From Sphingomonas lenta (GTDB lineage Bacteria > Pseudomonadota > Alphaproteobacteria > Sphingomonadales > Sphingomonadaceae): a DNA stretch of 64,000 nucleotides. A program made the translations under genes and the position numbers. Shown in pieces: positions 22,835 through 32,129 of the stretch; position 1 is the first letter of the stretch; each line of letters begins with the position of its first letter. The DNA lies in the NCBI RefSeq assembly GCF_002288825.1, contig NZ_NSLI01000002.1:1-64000 (forward strand). Reading direction: 5' to 3'. The notes below the pieces were generated by a model. It ran no database searches, was not told the DNA's origin, and saw nothing but the letters and a program-made list of their open reading frames with translations.

Positions 22835-23242
22835 ATGATTGGCTTGGTCCTTGTCACCCACGGCCGCCTCGCCGACGAATTCGTGACCGCCATGGAGCAT
22901 GTCGTGGGCCCGCAGCCCCAGGTGGCGACGATCGCCATCGGGCCCGAGGACGACATGGAGAACCGGCGCACCGACATCGCCGACGCGATCGAACGCGTCG
23001 ACGGCGGCGCGGGCGTGATCGTGCTGACCGACCTGTTCGGCGGCACGCCGTCCAACCTCGCCATCTCGCTGATGGAGCGGGGGCGGGTCGAGGTGATCGC
23101 GGGCATGAACCTGCCGATGCTCATCCGGCTGGGCTCGGCGCGCAAGGCGATGAAGGTCGTCGACGCCGTCGCCGCAGCGCGGGAGGCCGGGCGTAAATAC
23201 ATCTCCGTCGCGTCCGAGGTGCTGGGAGAGGCCGCCGCGTGA
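22835..23242 (+). CDS. PTS EIIA component, mannose family
   Basis: 135 aa, full-length EIIA-Man domain. N-terminus MIGLVLVTHGRLADEF carries the phospho-accepting His9; the IVLTDLFGGTPSNLAISLM segment (about 66-84) is the conserved active-site partner region. No EIIB/EIIC transporter genes lie nearby, so this is a regulatory PTS component as described for alphaproteobacteria. It overlaps ptsH by four bases (GTGA). Confidence 0.93.
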   Translation: MIGLVLVTHGRLADEFVTAMEHVVGPQPQVATIAIGPEDDMENRRTDIADAIERVDGGAGVIVLTDLFGGTPSNLAISLMERGRVEVIAGMNLPMLIRLGSARKAMKVVDAVAAAREAGRKYISVASEVLGEAAA

Positions 23243-23511
23243 GCGAGGTCAGCCGGACGGTGCGGATCGTCAACCGCCGCGGCCTGCACGCGCGCGCCAG
23301 CGCCAAGTTCGTCACGCTCGCCTCGTCGCAGCCGGTCGAGGTGCGCGTCGGCAAGGACGGCAGCGAAGTGACGGGCACGTCGATCATGGGCCTGATGATG
23401 CTGGGCGCGGCGATGGGCGACGAGATCACCATCCGCGCTGCTGGGGACGGGGCCGATCAAGCAGTCGCCAACCTTTGCGAACTGGTCGAGGCCAAGTTTG
23501 GGGAGGACTGA
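23239..23511 (+). CDS. ptsH: Phosphocarrier protein HPr
   Basis: 90 aa. His17 in RRGLHARASAKF accepts phosphate from enzyme I; Ser48 in TGTSIMGLMMLGAA is the HprK target. GTG start overlapping the EIIA stop. With EIIA, HprK and RapZ in one run, it forms the regulatory phosphotransfer chain; enzyme I (ptsP or ptsI) is not in this window. Confidence 0.95.
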   Translation: MSEVSRTVRIVNRRGLHARASAKFVTLASSQPVEVRVGKDGSEVTGTSIMGLMMLGAAMGDEITIRAAGDGADQAVANLCELVEAKFGED

Positions 23512-23528
23512 CCTCCCCTGTCCCGCCG

Positions 23529-24329
23529 ATGCCGCGTCAGATCACCGCCTTTTCTAATCCGCTCGTCAAGCACGCGCGCAGCTTGCGCGAGAAGCGGCAC
23601 CGCCGCGAATCGCGTCAGTTCCTGGCCGAAGGGCTTCGCATCCTGACCGAGGCTCGCGAAGGTGGGCGCGTGCCGCGAACGCTGTTCTTCGCGGGGCAGA
23701 GCGCGGGGCATCCGTTAGTCGGGGCGCTCGTTGCGGCGGTCGAGGCGAGCGGCGGCGAGGCGATCGAGACGACGCCCGACGTCCTGTCCAAGCTGTCGGG
23801 AAAGGACAATGCGCAGTCGGTGCTGGGCGTGTTCGACGAGTTCGGGCCGACGCTCGCCGAGCTGGACCGGAGCCGGTCGGGCATCTGGCTCGTCGCCGAG
23901 CGGCTGCGCGATCCGGGTAATCTGGGAACGATGCTCAGGACCGGCGACGCGGTCGGCGCGGGCGGGCTGATCCTGGTCGGCGAATGCGTCGACCCGTTCT
24001 CCGTCGAGGCGGTGCGTGCGAGCATGGGGGCGCTGTTCACGGTGCCGGTGGTCCGGACGGAGTGGGCGCCGTTCCTTGAATGGCTGCGATCCGGGCCCGG
24101 GCAGCTGGTGGGGCTCAGCCTCGATACCGATCAGGACTATCGTGCGGCTCGGTACGAGGTACCGACGTTCCTGCTCACGGGCAACGAGGCGCAGGGCATG
24201 CCGGACGACTATGCCGCGGCATGCGACCTGCTGGTCAAGATTCCGATGCTCGGGAAAGCGGACAGCCTGAACGCGGCTGTGGCGACGGCAGTGATGGCGT
24301 ATGAGGTGTTGGCGCAGCAGCGGGGGTGA
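23529..24329 (+). CDS. TrmH/SpoU-family RNA 2'-O-methyltransferase
   Basis: 266 aa from ATG 23529; an open frame before it overlaps ptsH. N-terminal substrate-binding part (ITAFSNPLVKHARSLREK; FLAEGLRILTEA) and C-terminal SPOUT knot with the three family motifs: DPGNLGTMLRTGDAVGAGG, LLTGNEAQGMPDDY and VKIPMLGKADSLNAAVATAV. This arrangement fits TrmH/RlmB-like enzymes acting on 23S rRNA or tRNA; the exact site is undetermined. It follows ptsH by 17 bases and could be in the same transcript. Confidence 0.9.
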   Translation: MPRQITAFSNPLVKHARSLREKRHRRESRQFLAEGLRILTEAREGGRVPRTLFFAGQSAGHPLVGALVAAVEASGGEAIETTPDVLSKLSGKDNAQSVLGVFDEFGPTLAELDRSRSGIWLVAERLRDPGNLGTMLRTGDAVGAGGLILVGECVDPFSVEAVRASMGALFTVPVVRTEWAPFLEWLRSGPGQLVGLSLDTDQDYRAARYEVPTFLLTGNEAQGMPDDYAAACDLLVKIPMLGKADSLNAAVATAVMAYEVLAQQRG

Positions 24330-24332
24330 CCG

Positions 24333-25790
24333 TCACTCCGCCGCGACGTCCTGCGGCGCGACGAGCTTGGTGAGCGGGCGGGTGTTGGTCTCGACCACCG
24401 GCGCGCTCTCGATCTGCTTCGCGCCGATGTCGATGTTGAGCTGCTCGAAGCGGCGGGCTTGGGTGAGCACCTGGCTTTCCAGCGAGCCGACCATGCTGTT
24501 ATAGGCGTTGGCGGCGAGGTCGAGGTTGCGGCCGAGCTTGGCGACGTGGCCGCCCATCACCGACAGGCGCGCGTAGAGCTCCTTGCCGAGTTGGCCGATC
24601 TCGCGGGCTTCGCGGGCGAGCTTCTCCTGCCGCCAAACGGCGGCGACCGTCTGGGCGATGGCGACGAGATTGGTCGGCGTCGCCATCAGCACGCGGCGTT
24701 CGAAGGCGAAATCCCAGAGCGTCGTGTCGTACTCGAGCGCGGCGGAGAGGAAGTGTTCGCCGGGGACGAACATAATGACGTAGTCGGGCGCGTCGTCGAA
24801 CTGCGCCCAGTAGCTCTTGGCGCCAAGGCCGGTGACGTGCGCGCGCATGGCGGCGGCGTGGGCGGCGAGGCCGGTGTTGCGCTCCGTCTCGTCCACCGCG
24901 CCGAATGCGTCCTGGTAGGCGTTGAGCGACACCTTGGCGTCGATGATCAGCGTCTTTCCACCGGGGATGGTGATGACCACGTCTGGGCGGAAACGGCCGC
25001 CCTCGCCGTCGTCGACGCTGACCTCGGTCTGAAAGTCGGCGTGCTCGGACAGGCCGCAGCTCTCCAGCACGTTGCGGAGCTGCTGCTCGCCCCAGCGGCC
25101 GCGCGCCTTAGGGGCGTTGCGGAGCGCGTTGACGAGCTTGGCGGCCTCGGCGCGGACCGACTCCTGGCCGGCGCGCATTGACTCGATCTGGCCCTGGAGG
25201 ATGCCGAACGTCTCCCGCCGCTCGGCCTCGACCTTAGCGACGCCCTCCTCGTAGCGTTGCAGGCGTTCGTTGACGGGCTGGAGGAGCGAAGCGAGCTTTT
25301 GACCCGACGCCTCCTCCGACTGGCGGAAGCGGGCGTCGGCGCGTTCGAGGAACTGGCGTTGCGCTGATTCGAGCGCCTTGGCGGCGGCGGCGTCGAACTG
25401 TTGAGAAAGCTGCTCGCGCGCTTCCTTTAGCTCCTTGAGCGCCTGGGAATGGGCCTTCTCGCGCTCTTCATCGCGCGCCTTCAAGTCCGCGTGCGCTTCT
25501 GAAAGGTAACGAAGATCACGGGACGTCGTCTCGAAATCGCGACGAACCGTTGCGATCTCGGCGTCACGCTCCTCAAGCCGAGCGCGCACGGCGGCGAGGT
25601 CGCGTTGCGCGTCGTTGCGCTCGCGCTCCACTTCGTCGCGTGCGCGGCGGATCAGGTCGAGGTCGGCGGAGCGGGCTTGGGCGGCGGCGAGGTCGGCGGC
25701 GACGATGGCGTTTTTGCGGGCGGCGAGCAGCCAGCCTAGCGCAATGCCAGCGAAGAGGGCGACAACGAAGGCGATTAGGAGTTCGGCCAT
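24333..25790 (-). CDS. rmuC: DNA recombination protein RmuC
   Basis: 485 aa. One N-terminal membrane anchor (LLIAFVVALFAGIALGWLLA), a long charged coiled coil at about 40-220 (many Glu/Arg heptads such as RDEVERERNDAQRDLAAVRA), then the RmuC nuclease-like core: GRWGEQQLRNVLESCGL, RPDVVITIPGGKTLIIDAKV (PD-D/ExK-type Asp and Lys) and DYVIMFVPGEHFL. RmuC limits inversions at short inverted repeats, of which this genome has many. The frame extends upstream through a hairpin repeat, which I exclude. Convergent with the TrmH gene, 3 bases apart. Confidence 0.93.
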   Translation of the reverse strand: MAELLIAFVVALFAGIALGWLLAARKNAIVAADLAAAQARSADLDLIRRARDEVERERNDAQRDLAAVRARLEERDAEIATVRRDFETTSRDLRYLSEAHADLKARDEEREKAHSQALKELKEAREQLSQQFDAAAAKALESAQRQFLERADARFRQSEEASGQKLASLLQPVNERLQRYEEGVAKVEAERRETFGILQGQIESMRAGQESVRAEAAKLVNALRNAPKARGRWGEQQLRNVLESCGLSEHADFQTEVSVDDGEGGRFRPDVVITIPGGKTLIIDAKVSLNAYQDAFGAVDETERNTGLAAHAAAMRAHVTGLGAKSYWAQFDDAPDYVIMFVPGEHFLSAALEYDTTLWDFAFERRVLMATPTNLVAIAQTVAAVWRQEKLAREAREIGQLGKELYARLSVMGGHVAKLGRNLDLAANAYNSMVGSLESQVLTQARRFEQLNIDIGAKQIESAPVVETNTRPLTKLVAPQDVAAE

Positions 25791-25861
25791 GGGCCGGAAC
25801 GTAGCCGGAACGAGAGCTGTAGGACAGGGGTAATGTGCGCCGGTCGAAGCGCATCCCGTCG

Positions 25862-25886
25862 CCCCTCTCCCCCTCCGGGGAGAGAG
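25862..25886. repeat. Single hairpin of repeat family 1
   Basis: CTCTCCCC, a four-base loop, then GGGGAGAG: an 8-bp perfect stem at 25865-25884, right next to the def stop codon. It is half of the paired element seen at 12332-12447 and may act as a 3'-end hairpin. The rest of the ~100-base gap between rmuC and def holds nothing else I can identify. Confidence 0.7.
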
Positions 25887-25888
25887 AG

Positions 25889-26413
25889 CTAGGCTGCCTT
25901 GCGCATCTTGGCGAGCTTCTTGAGCAGCATGTCGCGTTTCAGACGCGAGATGTGGTCGATGAAGAGCACGCCGTTCAGATGATCGATCTCGTGCTGCATG
26001 CAGGTGGCGAGCAGGCCATCGAGCCATCCCTCATGCTCGGTCCCCTGCTCGTCGAGCCATTGCACGCGGCAGCGGGCGGGGCGGTCGACCCCCGCATATT
26101 GCTCGGGGATGGAGAGGCAGCCCTCGTTATAGGTGCTGAGCTCCTCCGAGGTCTCCAGGATCTCGGGGTTGATGTACGCGTGGGGGTCGCGGATCGGCTT
26201 GCCCTCCTCGTCCTCCTGCTCCTGCAGGTCGATGACGAGCACGCGCTTGTCGACGCCGACCTGGATCGCCGCCAAGCCGATGCCGCGGGCGTCATACATC
26301 GTTTCCGTCATGTCGGAGACGAGCTGGCGGACGACGTCGTCCACCCGTTCGACCGGCGTGGAGACGAGGCGGAGACGCGGGTCGGGGACTTCTACGATGG
26401 GGAGGACGGCCAT
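25889..26413 (-). CDS. def: Peptide deformylase
   Basis: 174 aa. Removes the formyl group from nascent N-formylmethionine. All three motifs are present: [10 protein letters not shown] (about residue 47), [13 protein letters not shown] with the metal Cys (about 98) and [12 protein letters not shown] with the two metal His and catalytic Glu (about 140). Normal length. fmt, which adds the formyl group, is about 700 bases away on the other strand, with recR between. Confidence 0.97.
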   Translation of the reverse strand: MAVLPIVEVPDPRLRLVSTPVERVDDVVRQLVSDMTETMYDARGIGLAAIQVGVDKRVLVIDLQEQEDEEGKPIRDPHAYINPEILETSEELSTYNEGCLSIPEQYAGVDRPARCRVQWLDEQGTEHEGWLDGLLATCMQHEIDHLNGVLFIDHISRLKRDMLLKKLAKMRKAA

Positions 26414-26444
26414 GGGCGGGAGCTAAGCGCCGCCCCCTAAAGCG

Positions 26445-27041
26445 TCAAGCAACAGGGCGTCTCGCCCGCAGCGCCTGGGCGAGTGTGCCTTCGTCGAGAT
26501 AGTCGAGCTCGCCGCCGACGGGGAGACCGTGGGCGAGCTGGGTCACGCGGACGGGGAAGCGCTCGATGCGCTCGGCGAGATAGTGCGCGGTCGTTTGCCC
26601 CTCCAACGTCGCGTTCATGGCGAGGACGACCTCGTCCACCCCGCCCTGCTCGATGCGGCGGACGAGCGAGTCGATGGCGAGGTCCTCGGGGCGGATACCC
26701 TCCAGCGCGGAGAGGCGGCCGCCCAGCACGTGGAACTTGCCTGGAAACAGGCGCGAGCGTTCGAGCGCCCAGAGGTCGGCGACCTCCTCGACCACGCAGA
26801 GGCTGCGCGCGTCACGGCGCGGGTCGGCGCAGACCGAGCAGGGGTTGGTCGTGTCGACATTGCCGCAGGTGCGGCAAGTCTCCAGCCGCTCCTCGACGGC
26901 GGCGAGCGCGTCAAGGAGCGGCGAGAGCGCCGCCTCGCGCTTCTTGAGCAGGTGGAGCACGGCGCGCCGGGCCGATCGCGGACCCAAGCCGGGCAGCCGC
27001 GCGAGCGCGTTCGTCAGCGCCTCGATTTCGGGAGAAGCCAT
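26445..27041 (-). CDS. recR: Recombination protein RecR
   Basis: 198 aa from ATG 27041; the frame extends 19 codons upstream towards fmt but [20 protein letters not shown] is the standard RecR start. Helix-hairpin-helix [15 protein letters not shown], zinc finger C-x2-C ([16 protein letters not shown]) at about 55-71, then the Toprim domain ([32 protein letters not shown]). Works with RecO/RecF in gap repair. Divergent from fmt with only 55 bases between starts. Confidence 0.96.
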   Translation of the reverse strand: MASPEIEALTNALARLPGLGPRSARRAVLHLLKKREAALSPLLDALAAVEERLETCRTCGNVDTTNPCSVCADPRRDARSLCVVEEVADLWALERSRLFPGKFHVLGGRLSALEGIRPEDLAIDSLVRRIEQGGVDEVVLAMNATLEGQTTAHYLAERIERFPVRVTQLAHGLPVGGELDYLDEGTLAQALRARRPVA

Positions 27042-27096
27042 GCGGAACAGATAGGGACTTTGCAGCCGTTTCGCCAGCGTGGCAGGGGCTGCGCGC

Positions 27097-28095
27097 ATGC
27101 GGTTGATCTTTATGGGAACACCCGATTTCGCGGTGCCGGTGCTGGATGAGCTGGTTGAGGCAGGGCACGAGCTGGCGGCGGTCTATACCCAGCCGCCGCG
27201 GCCGGGCGGGCGGCGCGGGCGACAGCTGGTCCCCTCCCCCGTCCAGGCGCGGGCGGAGGCGCTCGGTATCGAAGTGCGCTCGCCGACGTCGCTGCGGAAG
27301 GCGGAGGCGCAGGAGGCGTTCGCGGCGTTGCGCGCTGACGCGGCGGTGGTCGCGGCGTACGGGCTGATCCTGCCGCAGGCGGTGCTCGACGCGCCGCGAT
27401 ACGGGTGCCTCAACGTGCACGCGTCGCTGCTGCCGCGTTGGCGGGGCGCGGCGCCGATCCAGCGGGCGATCCTGGCGGGCGACGCGGAGACGGGCGTCGG
27501 CATCATGCAGATGGAGGCCGGGCTGGATACCGGGCCGGTGCGGCTGGAGGGACGGACGCCGGTCGCGGGCAAGAACGCGGGCGAGCTGACGGCGGAGCTG
27601 TCCGCGATGGGCGCGCGGTTGATGGTGGAGGTGCTGGGCGACCTGGACGCGCACCCGCCGGCGCCGCAGCCGGACGAAGGCGTGACCTACGCGCCGAAGA
27701 TCGAGAAGGCGGAAGCGCGGCTGGATTTCACGCAGTCGGCGGCGGAGGTTGAGCGGCAGGTGCGCGCCTTCGCGCCTGCGCCGGGGGCATGGTTCGAGGT
27801 GACGGGCGAGCGTGTGAAGGTGCTGGCGTGCGACCTCCTCCCTCTTCCCTCCGGGGAGAGGGGCGAAGCTGCGCAGCAGCGAGGGGAGAGGGGCAGTGCC
27901 GACGCGGTGGCATACTTCCCCTCTCCCCGGCCCTCTCCCCGGAGGGGAGAGGGAGTGGTCTTGGACGACCGGCTCACCATCGCCTGCGCCGACGGGGCAA
28001 TCCGCCCCACTCTCGTCCAGCGCGCCGGGCGCGGGGTGACGTCGGCCGCCGACCTGCTACGCGGCTTTCCGATCCCGGCGGGCACGCGGCTTTGA
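27097..28095 (+). CDS. fmt: Methionyl-tRNA formyltransferase with in-frame repeat insertion
   Basis: 332 aa; family members are typically 300-315. N-terminal domain [19 protein letters not shown], catalytic region [20 protein letters not shown] (about 107-126) and [17 protein letters not shown]. The C-terminal OB-like domain ([20 protein letters not shown]) is interrupted after VKVLACDL by about 40 residues, including [16 protein letters not shown] and [13 protein letters not shown], encoded by a family-1 hairpin repeat, and resumes at [20 protein letters not shown]. The frame is kept, so the protein is probably still active, with a surface loop in the tRNA-binding domain. Start ATG 27097, chosen over 27079 by homology; the stop overlaps the truA TTG. 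Confidence 0.95.
   Translation: MRLIFMGTPDFAVPVLDELVEAGHELAAVYTQPPRPGGRRGRQLVPSPVQARAEALGIEVRSPTSLRKAEAQEAFAALRADAAVVAAYGLILPQAVLDAPRYGCLNVHASLLPRWRGAAPIQRAILAGDAETGVGIMQMEAGLDTGPVRLEGRTPVAGKNAGELTAELSAMGARLMVEVLGDLDAHPPAPQPDEGVTYAPKIEKAEARLDFTQSAAEVERQVRAFAPAPGAWFEVTGERVKVLACDLLPLPSGERGEAAQQRGERGSADAVAYFPSPRPSPRRGEGVVLDDRLTIACADGAIRPTLVQRAGRGVTSAADLLRGFPIPAGTRL
27838..27955. repeat. Family-1 paired hairpin repeat inside fmt
   Basis: About 118 bases starting with a CCTCTTCCCTCCGGGGAGAG hairpin and ending with CCCTCTCCCCGGAGGGGAG plus AGGGAG. Both ends are inverse hairpins as in the intergenic copy at 12332-12447, and the middle carries the same GGGGCAGTGC stretch. It lies wholly within the fmt reading frame without creating a stop. 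Confidence 0.85.
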
Positions 28096-28829
28096 CCCGC
28101 TTCGCGCTGACGGTCGAGTATGACGGCCGGCCCTTCATGGGCTGGCAGCGCCAGGATCACGGGCCGAGCGTGCAGCAGGCGCTGGAAGAGGCCGCGCACG
28201 CGGTCACGGGCGAGCGGGTCGCGGTCCATGCGGCGGGGCGGACGGACGCGGGGGTGCATGCTCTTGAGATGCGCGCACACATGGACGTGGAGAAGCCGAT
28301 CGCGGCGTTCCGGCTGATGGAGGCGCTTAACGCGCGGGTGCGGCCGCACCCTGTCGCGGTGCTCGCGTGCGAGGAGGTGCCGGACGACTGGCACGCACGG
28401 TTCAGCTGCACGGGGCGGGCGTACGAGTACCGGATCGTCAACCGCCGCGCGCCGCTGAGCTGGGAGGCGGGGCTGGCGTGGCGGGTGCCGCAGATGCTGG
28501 ACGCCGACGCGATGGCGGCGGCCGCGCGGGTGTTGGTGGGGCGGCACGACTTCACGACGTTCCGGTCGGTGCATTGCCAGGGGGGTAGTCCGGTGAGGAC
28601 GCTCGACCGGCTGGACGTGGTGCGCGAGGGTGAGCGGATCGCGGTCCACGCGGCGGCGCGATCGTTTCTGCATCACCAGGTGCGCTCGATGGTGGGATGC
28701 CTGGCGCTGGTGGGCTTGGGGCGGTGGTCCGTGGACGACGTGCGCGATGCGCTAGAGGCGCGGGATCGGGCGCGGCTGGGGCTCAACGCGCCGCCGGACG
28801 GGTTGTGGTTCGTGGGGGCTACCTACTGA
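28092..28829 (+). CDS. truA: tRNA pseudouridine(38-40) synthase
   Basis: 245 aa from TTG at 28092, which overlaps the fmt stop (TTGA) and gives [21 protein letters not shown]. Catalytic Asp52 in [27 protein letters not shown] and [17 protein letters not shown] are further family motifs. Modifies uridines 38-40 in the anticodon arm of many tRNAs. Translationally coupled to fmt; its end overlaps the RlmD-like gene convergently by 11 bases. Confidence 0.95.
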   Translation: MTRFALTVEYDGRPFMGWQRQDHGPSVQQALEEAAHAVTGERVAVHAAGRTDAGVHALEMRAHMDVEKPIAAFRLMEALNARVRPHPVAVLACEEVPDDWHARFSCTGRAYEYRIVNRRAPLSWEAGLAWRVPQMLDADAMAAAARVLVGRHDFTTFRSVHCQGGSPVRTLDRLDVVREGERIAVHAAARSFLHHQVRSMVGCLALVGLGRWSVDDVRDALEARDRARLGLNAPPDGLWFVGATY

Positions 28830-29985
28830 AGCGCGCGGCCAGCTCGACATGGGTGGACCAGCGGAACTGGCCGACGGGTTGGACCCAATCGATGCGCCAG
28901 CCCCCGTCCGTCAGCGTCTTCGCGTCGCGGGCTAAGCTGCTCGGGTTGCAGGAGACATAGGCGATCGCGCCCACCTTGCACGCGGCGAGCGCGGCCGCCT
29001 GCTCGCGCGCGCCGGCGCGGGGCGGGTCGAGGACGACGGCGTCGAAGCGGTCGAGCTCGGTCGCGGTCAGTGGACGGCGGTAGAGGTCGCGATGCTCGAC
29101 GAAGACGGGGCGCTGGCGTGCATTGGCGGCGCTCTTGAGCGCGAGCGCGGCGTCGCGGGCGCCCTCGGCGGCGTAGACCTTGGCGGGCAGTGTGAGCGCG
29201 AAGGTGCCTAGGCCAGCGAACAGGTCGGCGACGGCGCGGGCGGGGCCGACCGCCTCGCGCACGGCGGCGACGAGCGCGGCCTCGCCCTCCTGCGTAGCTT
29301 GGAGAAAGCCGTGGGGCGGAAAGGGCACGGGCGTGCCGGCGAAGGTGACGGTGACGGGTTCGGGCTCCCAACGCGTCTCCGGGCCCATGCCGTCGTCCAG
29401 CGCGAACCGGGCGACGCCGTGGGTCTGAGCAAAGGCGGTAATCGCCTCGTGCGCGGCTAAGCCCCCGGGCGCGAAGCCGGTGACGAGGACCTCCGGGCCT
29501 TGGTCGGTGAGCGTCAGGTGCACGTCGGCGCGGCGCTTGGGGCGGAGGCGCTGGAGCAGGCTGCGCAAGGGGGCGACGAGCGCGAGCAGCTCGGGCGCCA
29601 GGATGTGGCACTCGCGCATGTCGACGATGGCGTGGCTCTTCTCGGCCGCGAAGCCGAGCAGGCCCTTGTCGAAGTGGAGCGTCGCGCGGCGGCGGGTGTT
29701 CGGGGGCGAGAGCAGCGCGGGGCGGACGGGCGCGGTCAGGCCTTGCGCGTCGAGCGCGGAGGTGACGCGATCCTGAACGAAGGCGGCATAAGCCTCGTCG
29801 TCCAGATGCTGCAGCTGGCAGCCGCCGCATTCGGGAAAGTGGCGGCAGGGCGGCTGCTGGTGGTGCGGCCCCGGCACGAGCTCGCCTGCGTCGGTCAGCG
29901 TGTCGCCGGGGGCGGCGAACGGCACGTGCCGGCCGTCCTCGGCGACGCCGTCGCCTCGGGCTGCGACGCGGACGATCAGCGACAT
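28819..29985 (-). CDS. RlmD/TrmA-family 23S rRNA (uracil-C5)-methyltransferase
   Basis: 388 aa. An Fe-S cluster motif is seen as [11 protein letters not shown] (Cys47, 53, 56) with a further Cys in MRECHILA. The C-terminal methyltransferase domain has [34 protein letters not shown] and the catalytic Cys motif [13 protein letters not shown]. The N-terminal TRAM-like segment ([19 protein letters not shown]) is present. RlmD (U1939) or RlmCD are the likeliest identities; I leave the symbol blank. The start overlaps the end of the upstream NAD(P)HX gene by 10 bases. Confidence 0.9.
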   Translation of the reverse strand: MSLIVRVAARGDGVAEDGRHVPFAAPGDTLTDAGELVPGPHHQQPPCRHFPECGGCQLQHLDDEAYAAFVQDRVTSALDAQGLTAPVRPALLSPPNTRRRATLHFDKGLLGFAAEKSHAIVDMRECHILAPELLALVAPLRSLLQRLRPKRRADVHLTLTDQGPEVLVTGFAPGGLAAHEAITAFAQTHGVARFALDDGMGPETRWEPEPVTVTFAGTPVPFPPHGFLQATQEGEAALVAAVREAVGPARAVADLFAGLGTFALTLPAKVYAAEGARDAALALKSAANARQRPVFVEHRDLYRRPLTATELDRFDAVVLDPPRAGAREQAAALAACKVGAIAYVSCNPSSLARDAKTLTDGGWRIDWVQPVGQFRWSTHVELAARFSR

Positions 29986-31343
29986 GCGCTCAAGCCCTCC
30001 GCCAGGTCGTCGGCGAGGAAGGCGGGGCCGAGCCGGCGCGCAGCGCGGCCGTGGAGCCAGACGGCGGCTTCTGCGGCCGCGAGCGGGTCGAGGCCGGCGG
30101 CGAGCATCGCGCCGCACGCGCCCGCGAGCACGTCGCCGGTGCCGGCGGTGGAGAGCCAGGCGCTCGCTTCGGGGGCGACTATCGCGTCGCCGTGCGGCGA
30201 GGCGATGACGGTGTCCGCGCCCTTGAACACGATCGTCGCGCCCGAGCGCTCGGCGGCGGCGCGGGCGCGGTCGATCTTGCTCCCCTGGCCTAGGCCGAAC
30301 AGGTGATCGAACTCGCCCGCGTGCGGGGTCAGGATTGTCGGACCTCTGAAGCTGTGCGGATTCGACAGGTGTCGAAGCGCGTCGCCATCCAGCACGACGG
30401 GATAGGGTGTCGCGAGGACGCTGGAGAGACGTGGGATCCAGATACTCTTGTCTTCACGGCCGAGGCCGGGTCCAATCACCACCGCGCCCGGCTTCCGAAC
30501 AGACAGCGCTTCTAAACTCCAAGGACGACGAACAATGGCGTGTGGTGCGCTAGCTTCTGCGCCGAGCAGGAGCACATAGCCCGCACCGGCATGAGCGGCT
30601 GCCGTAGCGGCGAGCTCAGCCGCCCCAGGCATTTCACCAGAGACGACACAAACTAGGCCGCGGGTGAACTTGTGGCTGTCCGGGCCGGGCTCGGGCAGCG
30701 TCGGGCGGGCGAGCGCTCGGGTGCGGCTCGGGGCCGGCACGCCGATGTCGAGCAGGCGCAGCTCGCCCATGTAGCGGGCGGCGGGCTGGAGCAAGTGCGC
30801 GGGCTTGAGCGCGCCAAGGGCGAGCGTCACGTCGAAGCGGGGCGGTTCGGACGGGACCGCGCCGTCATCGGTGGCGACGCCGCTGGGGAGGTCGACCGCG
30901 AGGCGCAGGCGCGCGGCGTCGGCGAGGCGGTGGAGCGGCGCGGTCAGGCCCTCGTCGAGCGATCGGGCGAGGCCGGTGCCGAACAGCGCGTCGACCAGCA
31001 CCGGGGCGGGGTCGGCGTCGGCGAGCCGCTCGACGGGGCCGTCCCAGCCTGCCCTCGCGCGCCGGGCTAGGTCGCTCTTCGGCTCGGACGCGGCGGCGAG
31101 GCGGACGGGGTGGCCCTGCTCGCGCAAGATCCGCGCGGCGACGTAGCCGTCGCCGCCGTTGTTGCCGGGGCCGCAGAGGATCAGCGCCTCGGCACCTGCG
31201 GAGAGGCGGCGCACGGCTTCGGCCACCCCCGCCCCCGCGCGCTCCATCAGCGCGTACATGGCGTCGGGCGTGGGTGCGGCCGCCTCCTCCGCCGCGCGCA
31301 TCTGGGCGGCGGTGAGGATCGGCTGGCCGTGTATCGGGATCAT
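29976..31343 (-). CDS. nnr: Bifunctional NAD(P)HX epimerase/dehydratase
   Basis: 455 aa fusion that repairs hydrated NADH/NADPH. Residues of about 1-205 form the YjeF_N epimerase domain (MYALMERAGAGVAEAV; ALILCGPGNNGGDGYVAARI; VDALFGTGLARSLDEG). From about 225 the ribokinase-like ADP-dependent dehydratase follows (LILTPHAGEFDHLFG region; TIVFKGADTVIASPHG; STAGTGDVLAGACGAMLAAG). The start ATG 31343 lies in the stop of the upstream lipoprotein gene (ATGA). A segment at about residues 255-330 has lower GC than its neighbours but reads as normal dehydratase sequence. Confidence 0.94.
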   Translation of the reverse strand: MIPIHGQPILTAAQMRAAEEAAAPTPDAMYALMERAGAGVAEAVRRLSAGAEALILCGPGNNGGDGYVAARILREQGHPVRLAAASEPKSDLARRARAGWDGPVERLADADPAPVLVDALFGTGLARSLDEGLTAPLHRLADAARLRLAVDLPSGVATDDGAVPSEPPRFDVTLALGALKPAHLLQPAARYMGELRLLDIGVPAPSRTRALARPTLPEPGPDSHKFTRGLVCVVSGEMPGAAELAATAAAHAGAGYVLLLGAEASAPHAIVRRPWSLEALSVRKPGAVVIGPGLGREDKSIWIPRLSSVLATPYPVVLDGDALRHLSNPHSFRGPTILTPHAGEFDHLFGLGQGSKIDRARAAAERSGATIVFKGADTVIASPHGDAIVAPEASAWLSTAGTGDVLAGACGAMLAAGLDPLAAAEAAVWLHGRAARRLGPAFLADDLAEGLSACR

Positions 31344-31714
31344 CGGGCGGGCGACTGGCCCTGCACGGTCGCGGGGAGGCGGTAGCGCTCGTCGGCGACC
31401 GCCACGTCGATCTCGTTCGCGCCGGTCACGGTCACGCGTGCGGGCTCCGCGCCGTCGGCGGCGACGACGCCGCGGCCGTCGGTGGTCACGAGCAGGCGGC
31501 GGAACGCGCCGTCGGGGTGGCGGAGCGTGAGCGTCAGGCCGTCCTCGCCCTGGGCGCGCTCGACGGTGCAGTTCGGGCCGAGCTCGGCCGAGCCCTTGGC
31601 GCACGCGACGCGCGGCGCGGCTTCGGCCTGGGCGATGGCGGCCTCGCCCTCGGGCGTCCCGGCCTCTTCGCGCCCGCAGGCGGCGAGCGCGAGGAGGAGC
31701 GCCAACGCGCGCAT
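31340..31714 (-). CDS. Small lipoprotein, unknown function
   Basis: 124 aa. Signal sequence MRALALLLALAACGREE with a lipobox (LAAC, Cys13), so it is predicted to be lipid-anchored. The mature part has two further cysteines (VACAKGSAELGPNCTVE), which could form a disulphide, and a C-terminal beta-rich region (LTLTLRHPDGAFRRLLVTTDG; YRLPATVQGQ). I do not recognise a named family. Its stop overlaps the start of the NAD(P)HX repair gene, and it begins two bases after the lone receiver gene ends, so all are probably one transcript. Confidence 0.75.
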   Translation of the reverse strand: MRALALLLALAACGREEAGTPEGEAAIAQAEAAPRVACAKGSAELGPNCTVERAQGEDGLTLTLRHPDGAFRRLLVTTDGRGVVAADGAEPARVTVTGANEIDVAVADERYRLPATVQGQSPAR

Positions 31715-31715
31715 C

Positions 31716-32060
31716 CTAAAGCGCCTCCAGCGCCTTCTGCACGCCGTCCATGGTGAAGGGCTTCATGAGCCGCGGGCGGTCACGGAACTTCTCGACGACC
31801 GAGTCCTCCGAACCGCCGGTCGCGAAGACGAAGGGCACGCCCTTCTCGGCGAGCGCTTCGGCCACGGGCACGCTCTTCTCGCCGCCGCGCAGGTTCACGT
31901 CGAGGATGGCCGCGTCCGCCCCGTCGATGAGCGACAGCGCGGAGGCCACACTGTCCGCGGTCCCCGCGACCTCCTTGTCGAGCAGCTCGAGAAAATCCTC
32001 AAGCATCATGGCGATTAGGGGTTCGTCCTCGACGATGAGGATACGCTTGGGGGAGGTCAT
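31716..32060 (-). CDS. Single-domain response regulator receiver
   Basis: 114 aa, one CheY-like receiver and no output domain. Acidic cluster ILIVEDEPLIAMMLEDFL, phosphoacceptor Asp in AAILDVNLRGGE (about residue 54), Thr-like switch FVFATGGSEDS and Lys in LMKPFTMDGV. Such lone receivers act as phosphate shuttles or sinks. It lies 69 bases downstream of cckA on the same strand, so a phosphotransfer link with CckA is possible but unproven. Confidence 0.88.
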   Translation of the reverse strand: MTSPKRILIVEDEPLIAMMLEDFLELLDKEVAGTADSVASALSLIDGADAAILDVNLRGGEKSVPVAEALAEKGVPFVFATGGSEDSVVEKFRDRPRLMKPFTMDGVQKALEAL

Positions 32061-32129
32061 CGGGACCGGTGCATAGCGGCGATGCGGGCGGGTGCAAAGC
32101 GCTCCGTTTATCTCGTGTTCAGGATCGGA

